Positions 1 to 5,835 of a stretch of 5,864 bases of DNA are shown here, one piece after another; position 1 is the stretch's first letter, and each line of letters begins with the position of its first letter. Origin of the DNA: Acidobacteriaceae bacterium (GTDB lineage Bacteria > Acidobacteriota > Terriglobia > Terriglobales > SbA1); assembly GCA_003156615.1 (NCBI GenBank), contig PMHI01000448.1, positions 16,561-22,424 on the forward strand, read 5' to 3'. Both the position numbers and the translations under genes were made by a program. The notes beneath the pieces were generated by a model. The model was not told the origin of the DNA, made no database searches, and saw nothing but the letters and a program-made list of their open reading frames with translations.

Positions 1-707
1 TTGTCCAGATATTGCTGGACGATCGGATCAGGACGCAGTTCGAGAGAATGCTTCCAGGAGGCGACGGCATCCTTGGTGCGATCGGAAGCCTGCTGCGCAT
101 AGCCCAGCACGGTATAGGCATCGGGCGAGCGGGGCGCGGCGCTCACGGCACGCTGGGCGTAGTTCATTGCCTGCGCAGCGTTCCCCATCCGCACCAGCAG
201 AACGGCGTAATGGATGAGGACAGTTGAGTTCTGCGGCTGGAAGCGGAGGGCGCTGTCGAAGTAGCGGCGGGCTTGATCAATGTTACCGTGTTCGGACTCA
301 AATTTGCCTGCAATGAAGTCAGCCGTAGCGCTCAACTCGGCGTTTCCTTTGCCTTCAAGTTTCAAAAGGGCGTCGGTGTCAACCTTGCCATCTTTAACAA
401 TTATCTCGGGAAGGTTGCCCTCGTTGGCGAGGCTGTCGACGGGCATGAAAGCGGGAAGCTCGCCGGAACTCTTGGTGGCGCCGGAGGATGCAGCGTGTGC
501 GGGCATGCCGCCGGCCTCGACGCGATCTACCGAACTCTTGGGAATGGCATAACTGTCGTCGCCGATTTCGTATTCATAGCGGTTGCCGTTTTCGCGGACG
601 TGGTCGACCAGGATGGTGCGGCCATTCTTCAAATGGATCGTATCGGCCGACGCCGCCGCACAGGCCAACATGAGCATGGTGAACAGGCTAGTGACACGAA
701 GCCGCAT
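1..707 (-). CDS. Exported tetratricopeptide-repeat protein (partial, C-terminus beyond left edge)
   Basis: Read on the minus strand from ATG at 707, this frame stays open for 235 complete codons to the window edge. Residues 1-21 form a signal peptide: basic n-region (MRLR), hydrophobic core, then an A-S-A site before D22, so the mature protein is probably periplasmic or surface exposed. The Cys at 16 lacks a canonical lipobox, so I do not call it a lipoprotein. Residues 22-65 (DTIHLKNGR... YEIGDD... IP..SVDRVE) form a small beta-rich module seen in acidobacterial exported proteins. A linker follows at about 66-122. Two to three TPR-like helical pairs span about 125-225 (GNIDQARRYFDSALRFQP; MGNAAQAMNYAQRAVSAAP; DAVASWKHSLELRP). 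TPRs bind proteins; the partner is unknown. The start is chosen because it gives a clean signal peptide, although no good Shine-Dalgarno lies upstream. The unseen C-terminus could carry a further domain. Confidence 0.88.
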   Translation of the reverse strand, partial: MRLRVTSLFTMLMLACAAASADTIHLKNGRTILVDHVRENGNRYEYEIGDDSYAIPKSSVDRVEAGGMPAHAASSGATKSSGELPAFMPVDSLANEGNLPEIIVKDGKVDTDALLKLEGKGNAELSATADFIAGKFESEHGNIDQARRYFDSALRFQPQNSTVLIHYAVLLVRMGNAAQAMNYAQRAVSAAPRSPDAYTVLGYAQQASDRTKDAVASWKHSLELRPDPIVQQYLD

Positions 708-726
708 TGAAGCGCATTCTAGCAAC

Positions 727-734
727 AGGGGGGG
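727..734 (+). promoter_or_regulatory. G-rich Shine-Dalgarno-like tract upstream of the peptidase, with a seven-G homopolymer
   Basis: A followed by seven G (728-734) lies 11 nt before the GTG at 746 and could act as its ribosome binding site, though the spacing is long. For the alternative ATG at 782 the nearest purine stretch is GAGAG at 772-776, with a 5-nt gap. The homopolymer sits in the short gap between two divergent genes. Confidence 0.35.
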
Positions 735-745
735 CTCCCACCTAC

Positions 746-3391
746 GTGACCAAAGTACCCGCAACCCGATCGAGAGCAGGCATGATGCTGGTCGTCTGTC
801 TGACCGTTTTGACCTTCCCCCCAGCCTGGGGTGAGCAAGCAACTCCAGCGCAGGCAACTCCAGCACAGGCTCACCAGCCCGGACCGGCAGAGTCGCTCTA
901 TCTGCAATTGAATAGTATCGGGCTCGATCCCGCGCGGGTGTTCACGGTGCGGGATGCGTCGCTGGACCGATCCGCGATCCATATCAGTCTGGAAAGTGGA
1001 ACCATCGCCTTCACAAAGGATGTGCTGGGCAGGATTACCGGGGCATTCTTTGAGGGCGACGGAGAAGTACTGCTGGCCCCGCCCAACGATGTAGAACGGA
1101 GGTCGATGAGCCTGTTCACCGGGATGGCAATCCTGGAAGAACGTTTTTCGACCGCCTACTTCCGCTTCAACGACAACAGTGCCGCCGAGTTGCAGCCGGG
1201 TCTCAGGGTGGCGGAAGATCCCCAGGCATTTGTCGCACAGTGGGACGAGACCGCCCGCAACTTGGCGCAGGCAGACGCCATGAGGTTGCTGGCGAGTTTC
1301 AGCGGGATGCTGCCGATCGCCGGCGAAACCATCTCAGAAGACACTCGAGCGCCGAGAGCCGCAGATCCCGGCGATCGCAGGTTGCATGCCCGGCTGCAGG
1401 GAAACAAACTCGGTGTCTTCGACATTTTCTTCGACTCGAGCGCCGACGAACAAGTCGAGGCAGGGCAAACCAAAACCGGAGAAGACGGAAGTTTGTATTA
1501 CGACATCTGGACTTCATTTTCGATCAAAAGTGCTCGAAGTGACCAAACCACTCTGAGGCAGACCCTGCAAACGCTTCCGGCAGAAACGGAAGCTCAGGAA
1601 GATTCGATTTTGGTGCACCGCTATGTGATTGATGCTCACGTAAAACCACCCAAACAGCTCGATGCTGAGGTGAAATTGCAGTTCGAAGTGGTGCGCGGCG
1701 GATCGCGTTTCCTGGGGTTCGAACTATCGCGCTTTCTGCAGATCAAGACCGTCGAGGTAGACGGGAGGGCGGCGGAATTCATCCATAACCCAGCGGTGGA
1801 GGGCACGCGGCTGGCACGCAGTGGCAACGACGTAGTGGCCGTAATTCTGCCCGAAGCGGCGCGGAAGGGACAAAAGATTAGCCTGCGCTTCGTCTACGGT
1901 GGAGAAGTGTTGGCGGAGGCCGGGAATGGTCTGCTCTACGTGGGGGCACGCGGCACATGGTATCCCAATCGGGGAATGGCCATGGCCGATTTCGATCTTA
2001 CCTTCCACTATCCGCCGGGTTGGACTCTCCTGGCGACGGGCAAACCAGACCCAGTCTCCGGGCCATCGACACAATCCCCAAAAACCGCGCTGCCGAACGC
2101 TGGCGACGAGCAAGTAGCGCATTGGGTCTCGGAACGGCCCATCCCCATTGCCGGGTTCAACCTTGGCAAGTATGTTCGAGGAACGGCGCAAGCCGGCAAT
2201 GTCACCGTGGATACCTACGCGACGGTCGGAGTAGAGCGAGACTTTCCCAAGCCTCGAGCTCCGCAATCGTTTGAATCCGATGCACCGTCAGTGCGGCCTC
2301 GGATCGTGGTTCCGGTGCCCGTCGTTCCTGGCGGGCCCGTCACTCCCCTCGCGCCTTCGCCTGCGCGGAATGCTACGGCCGTGGCCGAGTCTACAGCACG
2401 GGCCATTCGTTACTATGCCGACCGATTCGGTCCATTTCCCTACGGTCAACTGGCGTTGACTCAGTTACCGGGGCCAGAGAGCCAAGGGTACCCGGGGCTG
2501 ATCTTCCTGTCTTCCTACGCTTTCCTGACGCCGGAAGAGCGCCAACAATTCCACTTCAATGCTCTGCACGCTTTAGTGGAACTGGTCCCCGCGCACGAAG
2601 CTGCGCACCAGTGGTGGGGGGATCTGATCATATGGGCGACGTACCGAGATCAGTGGTTTTCGGAGGGTCTGGCAAATTATTCCTCTTTGATGATGCTTCA
2701 GGAGAGAAATCCGGCAGGCTTTCGGGCGATCATGGAGAAATATCGCCGGGATTTGGCTGACGGGAATAAAGACGGCAACTTTCCCAAGGATGCCGGACCT
2801 GTGACCTTGGGAAATCGCTTGCTTTCGTCTCATTTTCCAGAAGGTTACACAGCCATCAGTTATGGACGGGGGACGTGGTTGTTCCACATGCTGCGCTCGA
2901 TGTTAGAGGACGCGGCCGAGGTGGATGCGAGGAAAGACCTAAGCCACAAGAATTCGGAAGAGCCCTTCGCGCGCTCTCTGCGCAGACTTCGCCAACGCTA
3001 CGCAGGAAAAGCCATCAGCACACGTGAACTGCTCGACGTTTTTGCGGAGGATTTGCCGCCTTCGTTGCGCTATGAAGGCAAAGCCTCACTCGACTGGTTC
3101 CTGGATGGCTGGGTGAACGGCACTTCCCTGCCGAAGCTGGAGTTGCAGGGTGTCAAGTTTACGGCGAAGGAGAATGCCACAGTGGTGACGGGCATAATCC
3201 GACAGAAGGAAGCGCCGGAAGACCTGGTGACGTCGGTTCCTATCTATGCATTGGTCTCGGGTAGGGTTCCTGTGCTGGTAGCCCGCGTATTTGCCGACGG
3301 TGCGGAGACTTCGTTTCACTTATCCGCACCCGTCGGAACCCATAAGCTTTTGCTGGACCCGAACGATACCATCCTCACCGGTTTGAAGTAA
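746..3391 (+). CDS. Secreted M1-family (gluzincin) metallopeptidase, GAMEN-less
   Basis: An 881-residue zinc metallopeptidase related to M1 aminopeptidases. Numbering from GTG 746: signal peptide 1-29 (K3, R8, R10, hydrophobic 13-24, AWG cleavage before E30); a low-complexity ATPAQ repeat at 32-41; an unrecognised region at about 42-290; an M1 N-terminal beta domain from about 290; a Pro/Val-rich linker at about 517-535; and a catalytic domain with H617-E-A-A-H621 and E640 (HExxH-x18-E, complete zinc site). Y706 in SYGRG fits the catalytic Tyr. The C-terminal part (about 760-881) looks like a beta-sandwich. The usual GAMEN exopeptidase motif is absent; the aligned stretch reads PESQGYPGLI (577-586). 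It probably trims peptides in the periplasm or outside the cell. Start choice: GTG 746 has a G-rich SD-like tract (727-734) and basic residues for the signal peptide. ATG 782 (869 aa) is a real alternative; TTG 707 is unlikely because it abuts the divergent start. Confidence 0.9.
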   Translation: MTKVPATRSRAGMMLVVCLTVLTFPPAWGEQATPAQATPAQAHQPGPAESLYLQLNSIGLDPARVFTVRDASLDRSAIHISLESGTIAFTKDVLGRITGAFFEGDGEVLLAPPNDVERRSMSLFTGMAILEERFSTAYFRFNDNSAAELQPGLRVAEDPQAFVAQWDETARNLAQADAMRLLASFSGMLPIAGETISEDTRAPRAADPGDRRLHARLQGNKLGVFDIFFDSSADEQVEAGQTKTGEDGSLYYDIWTSFSIKSARSDQTTLRQTLQTLPAETEAQEDSILVHRYVIDAHVKPPKQLDAEVKLQFEVVRGGSRFLGFELSRFLQIKTVEVDGRAAEFIHNPAVEGTRLARSGNDVVAVILPEAARKGQKISLRFVYGGEVLAEAGNGLLYVGARGTWYPNRGMAMADFDLTFHYPPGWTLLATGKPDPVSGPSTQSPKTALPNAGDEQVAHWVSERPIPIAGFNLGKYVRGTAQAGNVTVDTYATVGVERDFPKPRAPQSFESDAPSVRPRIVVPVPVVPGGPVTPLAPSPARNATAVAESTARAIRYYADRFGPFPYGQLALTQLPGPESQGYPGLIFLSSYAFLTPEERQQFHFNALHALVELVPAHEAAHQWWGDLIIWATYRDQWFSEGLANYSSLMMLQERNPAGFRAIMEKYRRDLADGNKDGNFPKDAGPVTLGNRLLSSHFPEGYTAISYGRGTWLFHMLRSMLEDAAEVDARKDLSHKNSEEPFARSLRRLRQRYAGKAISTRELLDVFAEDLPPSLRYEGKASLDWFLDGWVNGTSLPKLELQGVKFTAKENATVVTGIIRQKEAPEDLVTSVPIYALVSGRVPVLVARVFADGAETSFHLSAPVGTHKLLLDPNDTILTGLK
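839..868 (+). repeat. Two tandem 15-bp repeats encoding ATPAQ-ATPAQ
   Basis: Units at 839-853 and 854-868 are GCAACTCCAGC(G/A)CAG, matching at 14 of 15 bases. They are in frame and directly follow the predicted signal-peptidase site of the metallopeptidase, giving an Ala/Pro/Gln linker at the mature N-terminus. The in-frame 15-bp unit means copy number could vary without breaking the gene. Confidence 0.8.
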
Positions 3392-3467
3392 GGAAAGCGC
3401 GGGCAAGACTTCGCCAGAAGCAAGCGCCGCTCCGTGTGCGTCCCGCAACGGGCGATGAGTATGAGCC

Positions 3468-3907
3468 GTTCCGTATTAGGTATTCCAGCAGCGCAAACTC
3501 CTTGGAAGTAAGCTCGATCCGTCGCTCCGCCCTTTCGGCGCGGCGTTCCACGTGATCCAGCTTGAGATCTTCCACTACCAGCACCGACTCCGACGGCAGG
3601 TAGGTGCGCCGCAGCAACGCCCGGATGCGCGCCGATAGTTCGCTGAACGAAAACGGCTTCGGCCAATAGTGTATCCAGACACTGCACCCCGGTCTTCCAC
3701 TTCAGCCGCAAATGACGTAACCCACTCGCTCCGTCGAGCTCCGGCAGGTTCCAACCCAAAATCACCAACTCGTAGTCGAACTCGTTCCCGCGGAGCGGGC
3801 CTGCTCCCTATCTTCCACCACGTCCACCGCATAATGCTCCCCTCCCCCAGTCCCTGGCGCACAAAGTCGGCCAGAGCCGCATCATCTTCCGCAATCAGAA
3901 CCCTCAT
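3468..3907 (-). pseudogene. Decayed OmpR/PhoB-family response regulator
   Basis: Minus-strand remnants in three frames follow the order of an OmpR-type regulator. From ATG 3907: MRVLIAEDDAALADFVRQGL (receiver beta-1/alpha-1 with the acidic DD pair). After a frame change near 3836-3840: EHYAVDVVEDREQARSAG. After another near 3790: EFDYELVILGWNLPELDG and a helix (GLRHLR). The beta-4 segment is then missing (about 3690-3698). VQCLDT is followed by a further deletion and frame change near 3668-3675, then PKPFSFSELSARIRALLRR with the conserved KP. The start of the winged-helix domain (RRIELTSKEFALLEYLIRN) ends abruptly at 3468, so the recognition helix and wing are lost. The phospho-acceptor Asp is replaced by Gly (GGT at 3754-3756, one base from GAT). 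No partner kinase follows; the next gene is convergent. Sequencing error could explain a single shift but not all these lesions. Confidence 0.85.
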
Positions 3908-4012
3908 AATCACAGCGCGATTCGTTGGAGAAAAGCTCAGTTGAGACCGAAACCGCACGGCACGAAAGTGAGTGTTCCAAAAACGGAGCGGAGTTTTAAA
4001 ATAGGCGAAACC

Positions 4013-4040
4013 CCTTGTCCCGATTCGAGGTGGGACAAGG
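4013..4040. repeat. Perfect 9-bp inverted repeat with a 10-nt loop
   Basis: CCTTGTCCC at 4013-4021 and its exact reverse complement GGGACAAGG at 4032-4040. It lies in the gap between the response-regulator relic and the small Cys-rich gene. No T-run follows on either strand, so it is not a typical intrinsic terminator. The right arm supplies most of an AAGGAG (4037-4042) just before an ATG at 4045, so as RNA it could mask that site. It could also be an operator or a REP-like element. Confidence 0.7.
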
Positions 4041-4149
4041 AGAAATGTGCACAGCGAGCAGACAACCGCCCGCTCTGCGAAGTAGCATTTCCTCTGTACG
4101 GCCGTGTGCGGGCGCAGAGGGATCTATTGGCGCCCACTGGAGTCGCATC

Positions 4150-4350
4150 GTGGTATCGGGCTCAGAACCTCCTTTGACCTGCTGGATATGTGGGATGGCG
4201 GTTTCGCTGGAATCCTGCGCGATCGACGAACATGGGATGGCAGTGCACGAGGATTGCTCTGTCGCAAAGATGGCATCGAAGGCAAACGCCCCGCAGCACA
4301 AGCTACCGCCAAACCCGCAACGTAATCCACCAGGCCCTGGCAACTCTTGA
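4150..4350 (+). CDS. Small Cys/His-rich protein with a half-LIM-like zinc-binding motif
   Basis: A 66-residue protein from GTG 4150. Visible ligands are C11-x2-C14, C23, and H33-x2-C36 (CWICG ... DEHGMAVHEDC), a spacing like one zinc finger of a LIM domain or a zinc ribbon. The pattern resembles short uncharacterised acidobacterial proteins; the resemblance is from memory, not a search. The tail (about 43-66) is rich in Pro, Asn and Gln and probably disordered. There is no signal peptide or membrane segment, so it is likely cytoplasmic. Start: GTG 4150 has TGGAG (4138-4142) 7 nt upstream and leaves a short lead before the first Cys. An in-frame ATG at 4045 would give 101 residues but its AAGGAG is only 2 nt away and within a hairpin, and the added residues look non-conserved. 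It converges on the zinc-ribbon gene, 43 nt away. Function unknown. Confidence 0.6.
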   Translation: MVSGSEPPLTCWICGMAVSLESCAIDEHGMAVHEDCSVAKMASKANAPQHKLPPNPQRNPPGPGNS

Positions 4351-4393
4351 GATCGTCTCAGAGACGGCTTGGAATTCACGCTGGCGTGCCAGG

Positions 4394-4735
4394 TCAGTGG
4401 ATGGTCCACGTGGGGGGAGGTAGATCGTTTAAGATCTCCCGGTCGCAAACCGGGCAGAACGGCAAAGACACGTTCCAGTTCATTGCGGTACTCCTAAGCA
4501 GGAAGTGAGCATCGACAAACTGCATCGAAGTTCCGCAACGCCGGCATTGCCGCGGTTTTGGAGGTGAGGACTCCGCCTCCAAGAAATCCTTGATGGATTG
4601 AAGAATCTCCGCCTTGGATGGTGGTGCTATTTCCACTAGAACAATCCTGCCTGAAGACTGGAGGCCAGTGGGCACGTCGACGGACCTTGAATGTACGCTC
4701 GCCGACAGAAGTCCTACGCGTTCTGGCTCTGCCAT
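4394..4735 (-). CDS. Small zinc-ribbon-like protein (CxxC...CxxC)
   Basis: A 113-residue protein from ATG 4735. Two Cys pairs, C64-x2-C67 (CRRC) and C94-x2-C97 (CPVC), are separated by 26 residues including MQFVDAHF and a Trp-containing strand, typical of a single zinc ribbon. Residues 38-56 (PPSKAEILQSIKDFLEAES) form a predicted amphipathic helix. There is no signal peptide. The ATG start overlaps the last 22 nt of the upstream Crp/Fnr gene on the same strand, which suggests co-transcription and perhaps translational coupling. The first 33 residues are low in recognisable structure, and an in-frame GTG at 4636 (80 aa, AGGCAGG about 9 nt upstream) or GTG at 4675 could be the true start. It could bind nucleic acid or protein; nothing in the sequence decides. 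Family unnamed to me. Confidence 0.7.
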   Translation of the reverse strand: MAEPERVGLLSASVHSRSVDVPTGLQSSGRIVLVEIAPPSKAEILQSIKDFLEAESSPPKPRQCRRCGTSMQFVDAHFLLRSTAMNWNVSLPFCPVCDREILNDLPPPTWTIH

Positions 4736-5508
4736 TCTTTAACTTGCCGTGTCAGCAGCCCATAGCAATCACAGGCCGCCCGTTCCAGACTGCGCCGGTC
4801 GAGGATCGTGACCTTTCCGCGCGTGTAGGTAATCAATCCGGCTTCCTGCAGGGTTCCAGCCGAAACGGTCACGCTTGAGCGCCGCGTTCCCAACATCTGC
4901 GCCAGGAATTCCTGCGTCAGGGGAAGATCACGCGAGCCGACGCGGTCTTGCGTCATCAGCAGCCATCGGGCCAATCTCTCATTCACCTCATGCAGCCGGT
5001 TGCAGGCTGCGATTTGGGTCACCTGCACCGCCAGCAACTGCCCGTACCGGTTTAGTTGCCGCTCCAGCTGGGGGCATTTTGGCAGCGCAGCCCGCAAGAC
5101 ATCGGCATCCACTCTGAAGGCAATGGCCTCGCCTTGAACCACGGTTCGAGTGTGGCTGGTGCGAAAGCCCGCAACCAGCGGCGTGCCCGAAAAGCCTTCT
5201 TTGCCGATCAGCCCGACTTCCACACTCTTGCCGTCCGGCATAACGTTCAGGACCGAAAACATGCCGGAATTGCAGAAATACGCCGATTTCAGCGTCTCGC
5301 CAGGTTCATGAAGAACCTGATGGAGCTTCAACCTCACGAGTTCCAGCTTGGGCAAAACCGCTTCGGATTCCGCGCGCGGAAGAGCGAGCAGGATTTCGTT
5401 GTGTACATGATTCCCGTCGCCGTCGCTTCGAGATGACACGGTTGTACGGCGGTTACCATCCCGCCCCGAGGAGGCGGTTTTGCGAGCAGACGCAGAAGAC
5501 CTAGCCAT
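4714..5508 (-). CDS. Crp/Fnr-family transcriptional regulator
   Basis: A 264-residue DNA-binding regulator. Residues 1-35 are a Ser/Arg-rich, probably disordered extension. About 37-150 is a cyclic-nucleotide-binding-type beta-roll (HEPGETLKSAYFCNSGMFSVL; EVGLIGKEGFSG). The dimerisation helix covers about 150-187 (YGQLLAVQVTQIAACNRLHEVNERLARWLL). The winged helix-turn-helix of the Crp type covers about 195-255 (LPLTQEFLAQMLGTRRSSVT, then GTLQEAGLITYTRGKVTILD). The beta-roll has no PRxAT-type cAMP pocket; its counterpart reads FRTSHTRTVVQGEA (115-128). The four-Cys pattern of FNR is also missing, so the effector is unknown. Start ATG 5508 is supported by AAGGAG 4 nt upstream. The downstream zinc-ribbon gene overlaps its end and is probably in the same operon; a response regulator lies divergently beyond about 330 nt. 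Confidence 0.94.
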   Translation of the reverse strand: MARSSASARKTASSGRDGNRRTTVSSRSDGDGNHVHNEILLALPRAESEAVLPKLELVRLKLHQVLHEPGETLKSAYFCNSGMFSVLNVMPDGKSVEVGLIGKEGFSGTPLVAGFRTSHTRTVVQGEAIAFRVDADVLRAALPKCPQLERQLNRYGQLLAVQVTQIAACNRLHEVNERLARWLLMTQDRVGSRDLPLTQEFLAQMLGTRRSSVTVSAGTLQEAGLITYTRGKVTILDRRSLERAACDCYGLLTRQVKEWQSQNA

Positions 5509-5512
5509 AACG

Positions 5513-5518
5513 CTCCTT
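5513..5518 (-). promoter_or_regulatory. Shine-Dalgarno (AAGGAG) of the Crp/Fnr gene
   Basis: On the minus strand AAGGAG-CGTT-ATG, a perfect anti-16S match with a 4-nt gap. It fixes the start at 5508 and argues for keeping the unusual Ser/Arg-rich N-terminal extension. Confidence 0.75.
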
Positions 5519-5734
5519 GCGCAGCGAACACGCTGTCAGATTTTCGCAAGGAACCGTGACCTGGAGAGGCGCGGCGGAAAGATGCTAGAAGAGACATCTC
5601 TAGAATACTCCTTTTTATTGTCTTTGATCGGGAAATTAAGGAGCCTGAGCCGATTTCGCGGCAAGGTCAAGGTTCGGTACAGCACAGTCCACTGTGTGAT
5701 AGCGTACGGTGTTTGCTGTATGTGCGCTTTGCCC

Positions 5735-5808
5735 TCAAAGAGCTAGCGTACAGGTAGTGCCTTCCCCCGTCGCCGGCTCTTTCCTGCACGATGCGGATCT
5801 CGCCAGCT
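5735..5808 (-). pseudogene. Possible relic of a histidine-kinase C-terminus (G2 box)
   Basis: On the minus strand one frame reads GEIRIVQE and a second, shifted frame reads EPATGEGTTCTLAL followed at once by TGA (5735-5737). Together they resemble the end of a histidine-kinase ATPase domain (GGEIRVxSEPGxGTTFTLxLP-stop). Only about 25 residues are involved, a frameshift is required, and the upstream part would run under the response-regulator start at 5836, so any kinase here is truncated and dead. Chance similarity cannot be excluded. Confidence 0.25.
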
Positions 5809-5835
5809 ACCCGCCAAGGCACAGCGGCGTGCTGC

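Larger units (their letters stand above)
5509..5835. other. Divergent intergenic spacer with short symmetric and repeated elements
   Basis: This 327-nt gap should hold the promoters of the Crp/Fnr gene (minus) and the response regulator (plus). I cannot place a convincing -35/-10 pair on either strand. Visible elements are: CACAGT-cc-ACTGTG dyad at 5683-5696; an 8-bp direct repeat TAGCGTAC at 5700-5707 and 5744-5751; a short AGAGA-ca-TCTCT dyad at about 5589-5600; and a minus-strand AAAAAGGAG at 5608-5616 placed 10 nt before an ATG (5597) that is out of frame with the Crp/Fnr gene. A possible kinase relic occupies 5735-5808. No clear Crp-type site (TGTGA-N6-TCACA) is present. Confidence 0.5.

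Noticed and set aside
1724..2266. 180-codon open frame on the minus strand inside the peptidase gene
   Set aside because: Antisense to a well-supported gene with catalytic motifs; its translation has no recognisable domain and is Arg/Gly/Pro-rich as expected of a shadow frame.
3316..3768. 150-codon minus-strand frame taken as a gene of its own
   Set aside because: Only its start (VILGWNLPELDG, GLRHLR) matches a receiver domain; the rest is out-of-frame sequence. It is one fragment of the response-regulator pseudogene and runs over the end of the peptidase gene.
3991..4004. TTTTAAAATA as a sigma-70 -10 box
   Set aside because: A -10-like TAAAAT is present, but no acceptable -35 element lies 16-18 bp away on either strand.
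4348..4360. TGAGA-tcg-TCTCA hairpin between the convergent small genes as a terminator
   Set aside because: Only a 5-bp stem with no T-run on either side; too weak to call.
3996..4448. 150-codon minus-strand frame over the small Cys/His gene
   Set aside because: No domain or supported start, and it opposes the frame that carries the ordered Cys/His motif.
4875..5436. Plus-strand open frames across the Crp/Fnr gene
   Set aside because: Shadows of a gene with clear cNMP-binding and helix-turn-helix domains on the other strand.
5691..5712. Crp-type binding site at the TGTGTGAT sequence
   Set aside because: The expected second half-site (TCACA after six bases) is missing; the sequence there is ACGGT.
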